DNA of 6,055 nt from an uncultured Prevotella sp. (GTDB taxonomy: Bacteria; Bacteroidota; Bacteroidia; Bacteroidales; Bacteroidaceae): positions 1-6,055 of the forward strand of contig CAJLYG010000192.1 of assembly GCA_905210845.1 (NCBI GenBank), in the 5' to 3' direction. The position numbers and the translations under genes are program-made. Positions 1 to 5,924 of the stretch are shown here, piece after piece (positions within the stretch are counted from its first letter, which is position 1; every line of letters begins with the position of its first letter). A model generated the notes under the pieces. It made no database searches. It was not told the origin of the DNA and saw nothing but the letters and a program-made list of their open reading frames with translations.

Positions 1-2
1 CA

Positions 3-251
3 AGTTGTACAGCTCCAGAGATGACTATTAAGACTTGTGAACGTTGTGGTAAAAAAGAAACAACAACGAAGGGTAAACCTATTGGACACAAATGGGGAAA
101 ATGGCAGTTAGTTTCAGTAAATGCAAGTGGTGTGAGAAATTATCGAACATGTGTCAGATGTGGCTTAAAGCAATATAAAAACAGTCGTTATAAGTTAAAA
201 ATCCGGGGAGTAGTCAACCAAATTAACTGGAACCGAATTCTAAAAGCTTAA
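3..251 (+). CDS. C-terminal fragment of a cysteine-motif (TCxRCG) repeat protein, open at the left edge
   Basis: The reading frame stays open to the left edge (it reads S-C-T-A-P-E before the first ATG at 21), so the gene probably begins outside the window; a 76-residue product starting at 21 is the alternative. Two related units are visible. Counting from the ATG, TCERCG at residues 5-10 and TCVRCG at 43-48 are each preceded by a similar stretch (SCTAPEMTIK and SVNASGVRNY). Between them lies GHKWGKW (22-28). The four cysteines form two CxxC pairs that could bind one zinc ion. Repeats of the form 'TC..CG ... GHkwgkW' occur in tandem in secreted or cell-surface proteins of unknown role, but I cannot name a family. 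The C-terminus is basic. G+C content is far lower than in recG next door, which suggests a foreign or mobile segment. The stop codon lies only about 33 bases before the recG homology begins. Function unknown. Confidence 0.5.
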   Translation, partial: SCTAPEMTIKTCERCGKKETTTKGKPIGHKWGKWQLVSVNASGVRNYRTCVRCGLKQYKNSRYKLKIRGVVNQINWNRILKA

Positions 252-284
252 GAGGCTGTTTAGAGCAAAATGCATTGGAAAAAC
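252..284. other. Junction between AT-rich segment and truncated recG
   Basis: These bases lie between the stop of the cysteine-motif ORF and the first base that can be aligned to recG (the ACG of T-E-I-L-A-E-Q-H at 285; the preceding C may be shared). The RecG family normally has A-P before this threonine, but here the codons are TGG-AAA-AAC (W-K-N). An in-frame TAG at 261 blocks read-through from the left. The stretch contains GAGGCTGTTT (252-261), which resembles the termini of several insertion sequences found in Bacteroidales. Its orientation would be that of a left end, however, whereas an element lying to the left should show its right end here. No transposase or second terminus is visible, so the nature of the join is unresolved. 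Confidence 0.5.
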
Positions 285-1406
285 ACGGAGATTCTGGCAG
301 AACAGCACCTGACAACGATCTTAGGATTTCTGAAGGGCATGGACATCCGTGTGGAGCTGCTCACCGGCATCGTCAAAGGCAAGAAACGACAGGACATCAT
401 AGACGGACTCAGGGATGGCAGCGTGCAAATTCTGGTAGGCACACACGCCATTATCGAAGATCCTGTGCAATTCGCACACCTCGGGCTCGCCGTCGTCGAT
501 GAGCAACACCGCTTTGGAGTTAAGCAACGGGCCAAGCTCTGGGCAAAAAGCGAGAATCCTCCTCACATCCTCGTCATGACTGCCACACCCATCCCACGGA
601 CGTTAGCCATGACCATCTACGGCGACTTAGACGTCAGCGTCATCGACGAGTTACCGCCCGGGCGCAAGCCGATCCAGACCTTGCACAAGTTCGACAACCA
701 AATGACCAGTCTCTACCAAGGCATCCGGCAGCAGATCCACCAAGGCAGGCAAGTATATATCGTTTTCCCCTTGATCAAGGAGAGCGAGAAAAGCGACCTG
801 AAGAACTTAGAAGAAGGCTTTGAAGCACTGAAGCAGATCTTCCCAGAATTCAAGTTGAGCAAGGTACATGGGAAGATGAAGCCGAAAGACAAGGAGGAGG
901 AGATGCAGAAGTTCGTGAAGGGCGAGACACAGATCTTAGTAGCCACCACGGTCATAGAAGTGGGTGTGAACGTCCCAAATGCCTCCGTGATGGTGATCCT
1001 CGATGCACAGCGGTTCGGGCTCTCCCAGCTCCACCAGCTACGGGGAAGGGTAGGCAGAGGCGCCGACCAAAGCTACTGCATCCTCGTTACGAATTATAAA
1101 TTAGCAGAGGACACCCGTAAAAGAATTGACATCATGTGCGATACCAACGATGGGTTTCAAATCGCGGAAGCCGACTTGAAGCTACGAGGACCCGGCGATT
1201 TGGAAGGGACACAACAGAGCGGCATTGCCTTCGACCTGAAGATCGCAGACATCGCACGGGATGGGCAAATTGTGCAAATAGCACGGGACGAAGCTCAAAA
1301 AATCATTGACAACGATCCTTTGTGCACGAAGACGGAGTACCAGATCTTATGGAATAGGTTAAAAGATTTAAGAAAAACTAACATCAACTGGGCTGCTATC
1401 AGTTGA
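270..1406 (+). CDS. recG: ATP-dependent DNA helicase RecG, C-terminal half (5' truncated; probable pseudogene or broken gene)
   Basis: RecG is a superfamily 2 helicase that reverses stalled replication forks and processes Holliday junctions. The remaining part (378 residues, the first five not recG-derived) shows motif Ia TEILAEQH (6-13), motif II DEQH (77-80), motif III TATPIPRT (104-111), motif IV around 162-173, motif V ATTVIEVGVNVP (225-236) and motif VI QLRGRVGRG (256-264). The RecG translocation motif follows (ADLKLRGPGDLEGTQQSG, 301-318), and the C-terminus INWAAIS is typical of Bacteroidetes RecG. Full-length RecG is about 690-700 residues, so some 320 N-terminal residues are absent, including the DNA-binding wedge domain and the Walker A/motif I lysine. 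A protein started at the ATG at 270 could not bind ATP normally. The ORF itself has no frameshift or internal stop, so the break is recent or is an assembly join. Identity is certain; the start and functionality are not. Confidence 0.95.
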   Translation: MHWKNTEILAEQHLTTILGFLKGMDIRVELLTGIVKGKKRQDIIDGLRDGSVQILVGTHAIIEDPVQFAHLGLAVVDEQHRFGVKQRAKLWAKSENPPHILVMTATPIPRTLAMTIYGDLDVSVIDELPPGRKPIQTLHKFDNQMTSLYQGIRQQIHQGRQVYIVFPLIKESEKSDLKNLEEGFEALKQIFPEFKLSKVHGKMKPKDKEEEMQKFVKGETQILVATTVIEVGVNVPNASVMVILDAQRFGLSQLHQLRGRVGRGADQSYCILVTNYKLAEDTRKRIDIMCDTNDGFQIAEADLKLRGPGDLEGTQQSGIAFDLKIADIARDGQIVQIARDEAQKIIDNDPLCTKTEYQILWNRLKDLRKTNINWAAIS

Positions 1407-1407
1407 T
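1383..1407. repeat. Inverted repeat spanning the recG stop codon
   Basis: A perfect 8-base dyad, ATCAACTG (1383-1390) and CAGTTGAT (1400-1407), is separated by 9 bases and includes the last recG codons and the TGA stop. In RNA it could form a hairpin at the end of the recG message. No T-run follows, so it is not a standard intrinsic terminator. Its right arm overlaps the first half of the FNR-type palindrome at 1403-1416, so the two structures are alternatives. Confidence 0.45.
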
Positions 1408-1416
1408 ATAGATCAA
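1403..1416. promoter_or_regulatory. FNR/CRP-type palindrome, copy A (TTGAT-N4-ATCAA)
   Basis: TTGATATAGATCAA is a perfect match to the consensus bound by FNR-like members of the CRP/FNR family (two TTGAT half sites spaced by 4). A second copy differing at one spacer base lies at 5925-5938, and both are preceded by AG. This copy overlaps the recG stop codon. It sits well upstream of the -7 box for the M23 peptidase gene: its centre is about 130 bases before the predicted transcription start, farther than usual for a direct activator site. The pattern is seen in the sequence; binding by a CRP/FNR protein is inferred. Confidence 0.5.
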
Positions 1417-1527
1417 TTCCCAGATCCCTATTATTTAAAGTGAATGTAAAGGGTTTGTAACGCTTTCAATTGTGTTAAAACGCCAATAAAAACTGTTAAC
1501 GAAGAAACATTTTTACTATTTTTTTGT

Positions 1528-1535
1528 TATCTTTG
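1528..1535 (+). promoter_or_regulatory. Bacteroidetes-type promoter -7 box upstream of the M23 peptidase gene
   Basis: TATCTTTG matches the TAnnTTTG -7 element of the Bacteroidetes primary sigma factor. Transcription would begin around 1542, giving a leader of about 98 bases before the ATG at 1640. No clear TTTG -33 element is present at the expected 19-21 base distance; the region there is A/T-rich. This could mean a weak or activator-dependent promoter. A GTG-initiated reading frame beginning at 1535 would start inside this box, which argues against that longer start for the peptidase. Confidence 0.6.
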
Positions 1536-1589
1536 TGCAGTCTTTTGAGAATTTGGTGATCATTTGTACCGTTCATCATCTTCATTTTT

Positions 1590-1608
1590 GCAGAAATGAT
1601 ATTTCTGC
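1590..1608 (+). repeat. Perfect stem-loop in the leader of the M23 peptidase gene
   Basis: GCAGAAAT (1590-1597) and ATTTCTGC (1601-1608) are exact inverted repeats with a 3-base GAT loop. The structure lies between the predicted transcription start and the ATG at 1640, about 30 bases before the start codon. Runs of T lie on both sides (1585-1589 and 1609-1611), but the short T-run and A/T-rich stem make it a poor terminator. It may affect mRNA stability or initiation; no riboswitch family is recognised. Confidence 0.4.
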
Positions 1609-1639
1609 TTTCATGTTTTTGGACCTAAATAATATTGAT

Positions 1640-2584
1640 ATGAATTTAAAGAAAACAATAAAGTCAGTTGCCCTATTCGCGTTCCTCGCCTTCGCGTCGC
1701 AGCCTGCTGCCGCCCAAGACCTTTTAGCGCGTCAGGCACCTGTAGACCGAAGGGCGCGAGCCGTAGACACATTAGCATTGCAAAATATCATTGACCGTGA
1801 GAACGCACAATCTCCAGCAGCTGCCCTTTATAATGATGAGTGGGACAACAGATACGCACACAAAGCCACAGAATTACCTGATTCTTTCCGCATTAACCTT
1901 CGTCATTTCTCTATGCCTACGCCAAGCCGTGTGATCACATCCAATTTTGGATACCGTTGGGGGCGTATGCATAAAGGACTGGACATCAAAGTTTATATTG
2001 GCGATACCATCCGCGCCGCATGGAGCGGGAAAGTACGCATCGTCAGATACGAAGCCGGCGGTTATGGCAACTACATCGTGATCCGTCATCCCAATGGACT
2101 TGAGACCATTTACGGTCACCTCTCCAAGCAATTGGTATCCGAGAACCAGGAGGTTCGCGCTGGCGAAGTGATTGGCTTAGGAGGAAACACGGGTAGGAGT
2201 ACAGGTTCACACCTACATTTTGAGACTCGCCTTTGTGGCGTTGCTTTGAACCCGGCCTTGTTCTTCGATTTCCGCGACCAGGATATCACCGCCGACAGTT
2301 ACATGTTCCGCCGCAATACCATCGACCGGGAGTCGGCAGAGGCAACACGAGCTCGGGGAAAGATCGGCAACGGTGGTTACTCTCGTGATGAGGTACAAGG
2401 GGATGTTGCCCAGAAAGACGCTGTTGAGGGCGGAGCTGAAAAGCTCTATCACAAAGTGGAATCCGGAGAAACGCTTGCCTCTATCGCAGAGAAGAGAGGG
2501 GTCAGCATCGAAACTCTTTGCAAGCTGAATCACCTAAAGAGAAACGCCAAGGTTCGCGCCGGACGTATTCTTAGATACGCATAA
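1640..2584 (+). CDS. Secreted M23 family metallopeptidase with C-terminal LysM domain
   Basis: Predicted cell-wall endopeptidase cutting peptidoglycan cross-links in the periplasm (314 residues). A signal peptide is seen at 1-25 (MNLKKTIKSV, then a hydrophobic stretch, cleavage near AAA|Q, no lipobox). The LytM-type zinc peptidase domain spans about 95-205 with all expected residues: HxGxD (H111, D115), YGH (H160) and HLH (H191, H193), so it should be catalytically active. A LysM peptidoglycan-binding domain follows at about 269-313 (YHKVESGETLASIAEKRGVS). The linker from 215 to 268 is charged and low in complexity. The ATG at 1640 was chosen because it begins the signal peptide and is preceded by AT-rich sequence typical of Bacteroidetes starts. 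An upstream in-frame GTG at 1535 falls in the -7 promoter box. The gene is monocistronic between its own promoter and the terminator at 2600. Related enzymes act in cell separation or wall remodelling; the exact role is not determinable here. Confidence 0.93.
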   Translation: MNLKKTIKSVALFAFLAFASQPAAAQDLLARQAPVDRRARAVDTLALQNIIDRENAQSPAAALYNDEWDNRYAHKATELPDSFRINLRHFSMPTPSRVITSNFGYRWGRMHKGLDIKVYIGDTIRAAWSGKVRIVRYEAGGYGNYIVIRHPNGLETIYGHLSKQLVSENQEVRAGEVIGLGGNTGRSTGSHLHFETRLCGVALNPALFFDFRDQDITADSYMFRRNTIDRESAEATRARGKIGNGGYSRDEVQGDVAQKDAVEGGAEKLYHKVESGETLASIAEKRGVSIETLCKLNHLKRNAKVRAGRILRYA

Positions 2585-2599
2585 AGATGATACCTTACG

Positions 2600-2637
2600 A
2601 AAAAGCCTCCTTGGGAATGTCCGAAGGAGGCTTTTTT
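2600..2637. terminator. Bidirectional intrinsic terminator between convergent genes
   Basis: A 13-base perfect stem AAAAAGCCTCCTT (2600-2612) and AAGGAGGCTTTTT (2624-2636) encloses an 11-base loop. It is followed by a T-run on the + strand (2632-2637), and the A-run on the left gives a T-run on the - strand. It lies 15 bases after the M23 peptidase stop and about 15 bases after the stop of the leftward operon, so it probably ends both transcripts. Confidence 0.93.
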
Positions 2638-2651
2638 ATATCTGGTCTCAA

Positions 2652-3734
2652 CTACTTCAAGATCACTTCCTGATATCTAATATGGGTTCTATGCCAAGTG
2701 TAAATGCAATGCAGATGCCCATCCTTTCCTTGGATGATCGAAGGATAGGAATATTCACCCGGCTTGCTTTCCAAGGTCAGGACGTCCGTCCAATGGCTGC
2801 CATCCTTGCTCACGGCAAGGTTTAAAGGCGTACGGGGTCCCATTTCCTTCCCCGGTTCTGTCGTCGCATGATTGTAAATGAGCGCAAAGGAACCGTCCTT
2901 TAAGGTGACCGCATCCAGACCGGAATTGTTGTTGGGCAAGTCCATCAGCGTCACCTTGCTCCATGAATCTCCCTGATCAGAACTGTAGGAAGTAGCGATC
3001 TTGCCGTTCTTCGTACGGCACAGCACCTGCAACCGCCCATCTTTCAATTTCAAGATCGTAGGTTGGATACACTCAATGGGCAACTTCTTAGGGTCCTCCT
3101 TCTTCATCTCCACGGTGGGAACCGCCTCTTCTGCCTCAATGGGTCCTACATATTTCCAAGTTTTCTTCTTCAGGTCATAGATCTCAAAATGGATCTTCCA
3201 TCCTCCTACTTCCGTGCTCGACGGACAGATCAGCCGATGTCCCACCAAGACGGGCTTGTCCTTGATCGGGCCCAGGTACCCTGTTGGCAGGGGTTCCTTC
3301 TCACTCCATGTCCGCCCTTGGTCATGGGAACGGATCATCCATCCACTCCAATCAGCCACATACAACCCAATCTTGAAGAACAGGAGGATCTCTCCGTTTG
3401 GCATCTGATAGAGAACAGGATTATAACAGGGCTTCCGGATACTGTCGGAAAGGATGCCATCTGCCACTTGGACAGGAGCCTCCCAACGCTCTTCCCCCTT
3501 GTTCTTCCTGCTTAGCCACATGCAAACAACCTTGCTCCCTTCATAGGCGCCCCCGAAATAAGCCGCCAACAGATCACCGTTCTTGAGCTCCACGATAGTG
3601 GCGGCATGGCACGACGGGAAAGGGGCCTTTTGATAAAGAAACTGATTTCTGAAGACAACGGGCTTGCTTGCAAAAGTTGGGCAAACCGTGCACCACAGGA
3701 AGATAGACAAAAATACACTGAACAACTTATTCAT
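2652..3734 (-). CDS. Secreted BNR/Asp-box sialidase-like protein
   Basis: A 360-residue six-bladed beta-propeller protein of the BNR_2 / 'predicted neuraminidase' type. A signal peptide covers residues 1-22 (MNKLFSVFLSIFLW, cleavage near TFA|S), so the product is exported. Asp-boxes (SxDxGxxW) are seen at 136-143 (SHDQGRTW) and 251-258 (SSDQGDSW), with a shortened one at 309-315 (SKDGSHW). Other likely conserved stretches are CHAATIVEL (42-50), RKPCYNP (100-106), ECIQPTI (221-227), RTPLNLA (301-307) and YSYPSI (328-333). The classical sialidase FRIP/RIP motif near the N-terminus is not present (the sequence reads FRNQ), so true sialidase activity is uncertain; other glycoside hydrolase or lyase activity, or binding only, is possible. 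The start at 3734 was chosen because the signal peptide begins there. A start at 3773 would add 13 residues and overlap the preceding gene by 34 bases. It is the last gene of the glycosyltransferase operon, 5 bases after the GT2 stop. Confidence 0.85.
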   Translation of the reverse strand: MNKLFSVFLSIFLWCTVCPTFASKPVVFRNQFLYQKAPFPSCHAATIVELKNGDLLAAYFGGAYEGSKVVCMWLSRKNKGEERWEAPVQVADGILSDSIRKPCYNPVLYQMPNGEILLFFKIGLYVADWSGWMIRSHDQGRTWSEKEPLPTGYLGPIKDKPVLVGHRLICPSSTEVGGWKIHFEIYDLKKKTWKYVGPIEAEEAVPTVEMKKEDPKKLPIECIQPTILKLKDGRLQVLCRTKNGKIATSYSSDQGDSWSKVTLMDLPNNNSGLDAVTLKDGSFALIYNHATTEPGKEMGPRTPLNLAVSKDGSHWTDVLTLESKPGEYSYPSIIQGKDGHLHCIYTWHRTHIRYQEVILK

Positions 3735-3739
3735 AGCAT

Positions 3740-4516
3740 TTATTTTTTCAGTACCGACCGAAAGATGAACCATACATGCACGAGCACCGTCGTGACAAGT
3801 CCATAATGCTGGCGCATCACCCTGAACCTTTCTTTCAAGGAATCCCGATGATGCTGGATCGACATCCCCCCCTCCAGATAATTGGCTACCACCTCATTCA
3901 CGTCCCACAAGGGCAGATGGCAGCGCTCCGCATCCTTCATCACGCGGATACACCAATCGAAATCAGCACTATATTTGTAATTCAAGTTATAAAGGTTGCG
4001 ACGGGCGAGGTCGGCGCGCACATAAAAAGCCTGGTGGCAGACCAACATTCCCCACTTAAACGAACGCCATGTAAGTTTCTTAGGAGGGGCAAGCCGTCGA
4101 TGCCGCAGGAAGCGACCGTCTTCATTGACGATATCCGTATCGCCATAGAGGACACCAGGGAGGTCTTCCCCATCCCCGACACTGTTGGCGATCGACTCTA
4201 ATGTATCCTTCGAAGGCAGGACGTCCCCTGCGTTCAGGAACACCAAGAAATCTCCAGTAGCCTTCTGGATGCCCTTGTTCATGGCATCATACAGTCCACG
4301 GTCGGGTTCCGAGATGATCACGACTTCGTGTCCGTCCTCGTCTTCGTCATTCTCCTCTTGATAGGCCTTTGCCATTTCTACCGTCCGATCCTTAGATGCC
4401 CCGTCCAAGATCAGATGCTCCACATAGGGGTAGGTCTGCTCCAAGACACTATCAAACGTCCTTTGACACACGGCCTCCGCCTGATATGTGCAGGTGATCA
4501 CAGAGAATTTGATCAT
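3740..4516 (-). CDS. Family 2 (GT-A fold) glycosyltransferase
   Basis: Predicted cytoplasmic enzyme of 258 residues that transfers a sugar from a nucleotide-sugar donor in surface polysaccharide synthesis. The GT2 signature is clear: SVITCTYQAE (5-14), SVLEQTYPYVEHLILDGASKD (nucleotide-binding region, 23-43), SEPDRGLYDAMNKG (69-82) and ATGDFLVFLNAGD (86-98), where NAGD takes the place of the metal-binding DxD. HQAFYVR (161-167) and ADFDW (184-188) probably form the acceptor and catalytic-base region. It resembles the WcaE-like / PGL-type subgroup that makes a single transfer; it lacks multiple membrane helices. The last 18 residues are hydrophobic then basic and may attach it to the membrane. 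A short acidic insert (EENDEDEDG, 54-62) sits in a loop. The ATG overlaps the stop of the upstream GT4 gene in ATGA, which suggests translational coupling. The sugar specificity cannot be read from the sequence. Confidence 0.92.
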   Translation of the reverse strand: MIKFSVITCTYQAEAVCQRTFDSVLEQTYPYVEHLILDGASKDRTVEMAKAYQEENDEDEDGHEVVIISEPDRGLYDAMNKGIQKATGDFLVFLNAGDVLPSKDTLESIANSVGDGEDLPGVLYGDTDIVNEDGRFLRHRRLAPPKKLTWRSFKWGMLVCHQAFYVRADLARRNLYNLNYKYSADFDWCIRVMKDAERCHLPLWDVNEVVANYLEGGMSIQHHRDSLKERFRVMRQHYGLVTTVLVHVWFIFRSVLKK

Positions 4517-5787
4517 AGCTTATAAGTTTTGAAGGCCATCGCCTCGTTATAAACATCAATATACTTCATTGCCACGGCATGTTGTGAATAACTTGCCACT
4601 ACTTTCTGCCGTGCCGCGTCACTTAAGGCATGATAATCCGCCTCTTCGAGTATCCAATGGATGCCTTTCCCCAAGTCCTCGGCATTCTTGTAATCTGCTA
4701 CGTAGCCATTCACCTGGTGGTCGACCTCCTCGGGGATGCCCCCTGTCTTGAAACCGACGCAAGGGATGCCACAAGCCATCGCCTCCATGATGGTATTCGG
4801 GAGGTTCTCGCTCAACGATGGCAACACGAATACGTCACAACTCTGGTAGGTCTCGACGATGGCACGCGGGTTGTTCACATAACCCAAGGGGTAGACAGGC
4901 AACTGGAACAGACCCTCAATCTCCTCGGCATGACCGCCCATAACCACAATGCCCCATTGCTCTTTCAGCTCCGGGTGCTCGGAGACGAGCTTATTGCAAG
5001 CCTCGACGAGATAGTCCATGCCCTTGAGCCTATTCGTGACACGCTGCGAGGCGAAGAGGATGAGCTTCTTGTCGAGTGGCAGGTTCATCTGCAAACGCGC
5101 CTGCCGCCGGTCACCGGGATGGAAGAAGCGCGTGTCAATAGGATTGGGAATGTGAGTGATATCCTGCCCCACGAGCAGACGACTCCGGCGCGCCTCACCA
5201 GCAAGCCACTTGCTACATGCCACGAACTTGATGGAGTGCTTGGCCAAGATACGAGCCTTACGCTCCCAGACACGATAAGAAAGGTCGTGCTTGCCGCCAC
5301 CTCCTGGCAGCAATGGGCACTGCTGGCAGTGAGTGGTGAAACGGGGACATGAGAGCGTGACGTGGCAGATGGCCGTGACAGGCCAGGCATCATGCAGAGT
5401 CCAAACCACCGGCTTGCCGTCATCGAGGATTCTGCGGATATCCTTGAGCGAGAGCATACCCTGGTTGATCCACGACAGATGGATAACATCCGCCTCCTTG
5501 TATTCCGGCAACGAGGTGATGTCCGTGCCCGCGCAGGCCGTATCGATCTCAAAGAGATGCTCACGGTTGAAATGCAAGCGCCAGAAGATGCGCCACCGTT
5601 CCCAGAGGAAATGGAACCGGTGGAAAGCCGGGTGGGGCAGTTGTACGACCGTGATGCTCTCGGTCTGCTTGTCAGCAACGAGCATCTTCGCCTTCACGCC
5701 GTTATTGTTCAGTGCTTCCATCAAGCGGTTGGATGCCACGGCTGCCCCACCCGTTTTCTCACTTGTATTGACAATCAGTACCCGCAT
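4513..5787 (-). CDS. Family 4 (GT-B fold) glycosyltransferase with Cys/His cluster
   Basis: Predicted retaining glycosyltransferase of 424 residues for surface polysaccharide (capsule, exopolysaccharide or O-antigen) synthesis. The N-terminal Rossmann domain begins MRVLIVNTSEKTGGAA (1-16), with the GG loop found in GT4 acceptor domains. The C-terminal donor domain starts with HIPNPID (212-218) and includes LILFASQRVTNRLKGMDYLV (242-261), QSCDVFVLPSLSEN (315-328) and the EX7E motif (E327, E335), followed by EAMACGIPCV. Between the domains, after TLHDAWP (130-136), lies a cysteine cluster C141-X5-C147-X6-C154-X2-C157 with nearby histidines, a known feature of one GT4 subgroup and possibly a metal site. 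It is the first gene of a three-gene leftward operon. The ATG at 5787 follows a purine-rich AAGAAAGAG about 5 bases upstream and a consensus promoter at 5808-5838. Donor and acceptor sugars are not predictable. Confidence 0.93.
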   Translation of the reverse strand: MRVLIVNTSEKTGGAAVASNRLMEALNNNGVKAKMLVADKQTESITVVQLPHPAFHRFHFLWERWRIFWRLHFNREHLFEIDTACAGTDITSLPEYKEADVIHLSWINQGMLSLKDIRRILDDGKPVVWTLHDAWPVTAICHVTLSCPRFTTHCQQCPLLPGGGGKHDLSYRVWERKARILAKHSIKFVACSKWLAGEARRSRLLVGQDITHIPNPIDTRFFHPGDRRQARLQMNLPLDKKLILFASQRVTNRLKGMDYLVEACNKLVSEHPELKEQWGIVVMGGHAEEIEGLFQLPVYPLGYVNNPRAIVETYQSCDVFVLPSLSENLPNTIMEAMACGIPCVGFKTGGIPEEVDHQVNGYVADYKNAEDLGKGIHWILEEADYHALSDAARQKVVASYSQHAVAMKYIDVYNEAMAFKTYKL

Positions 5788-5807
5788 ATCACTCTTTCTT
5801 TTCTGTG

Positions 5808-5838
5808 CAAAGATACTGCAAACCGAGAGAAATGCAAA
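5808..5838 (-). promoter_or_regulatory. Consensus Bacteroidetes promoter of the leftward glycosyltransferase operon
   Basis: On the - strand TTTG (5838-5835) is followed after exactly 19 bases by TATCTTTG (5815-5808). This is a full match to the Bacteroidetes -33/-7 consensus TTTG-N19-TAnnTTTG. Transcription would start around 5801, leaving a leader of only about 14 bases before the GT4 start codon at 5787. No other promoter or terminator is seen inside the operon, so it should drive all three genes. Confidence 0.8.
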
Positions 5839-5905
5839 ATAAAACCTGTTTTATTTTCATTTCCGAGGTGCAGCGTAGCTTATATATATATGTCTTACAA
5901 CATGC

Positions 5906-5919
5906 TGTGCACGGGCACA
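5906..5919. repeat. Short dyad TGTGC-N4-GCACA in the divergent control region
   Basis: TGTGC (5906-5910) and GCACA (5915-5919) form a 5-base inverted repeat with a 4-base spacer. The geometry is the same as that of the FNR-type palindrome that begins 6 bases later. It could be a second operator or a chance dyad; with only five paired bases the support is weak. Confidence 0.25.
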
Positions 5920-5924
5920 CATAG

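Noticed and set aside
252..261. GAGGCTGTTT as an insertion sequence terminus
   Set aside because: It resembles insertion sequence ends but points the wrong way for an element on the left, and no partner end, target duplication or transposase is visible, so I did not call a mobile element.
769..780. Perfect 12-base palindrome CCTTGATCAAGG
   Set aside because: It lies inside recG and encodes part of the motif IV region (P-L-I-K-E); it lacks the 4-base spacer of the FNR-type sites.
1535..1639. Upstream GTG start giving a 349-residue M23 peptidase
   Set aside because: The GTG is the last base of the -7 promoter box plus the next two, and the extension would place the clear signal peptide at residue 36. 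The ATG at 1640 fits much better.
1930..1939. Palindrome TGTGATCACA resembling CRP half sites
   Set aside because: The two half sites abut without the required spacer and it lies in the M23 coding sequence.
3063..3515. Open frame of 150 codons on the + strand antisense to the sialidase-like gene
   Set aside because: It opposes a gene with a signal peptide and Asp-boxes and its product looks like random translation.
3735..3773. Upstream ATG of the sialidase-like gene adding 13 residues
   Set aside because: The extra residues are not hydrophobic and would precede a good signal peptide. The internal ATG sits 5 bases after the preceding stop, the more natural arrangement.
4630..5352. Long open frame of 240 codons on the + strand antisense to the GT4 gene
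   Set aside because: It is a shadow of a strongly supported GT4 gene with all its motifs; the antisense translation shows no recognisable domain and lacks a promoter or start context.
5880..5891. TA dinucleotide run as a phase-variable repeat
   Set aside because: Only about five TA units, between promoters and not inside a -33/-7 spacer; too short to claim slippage control.
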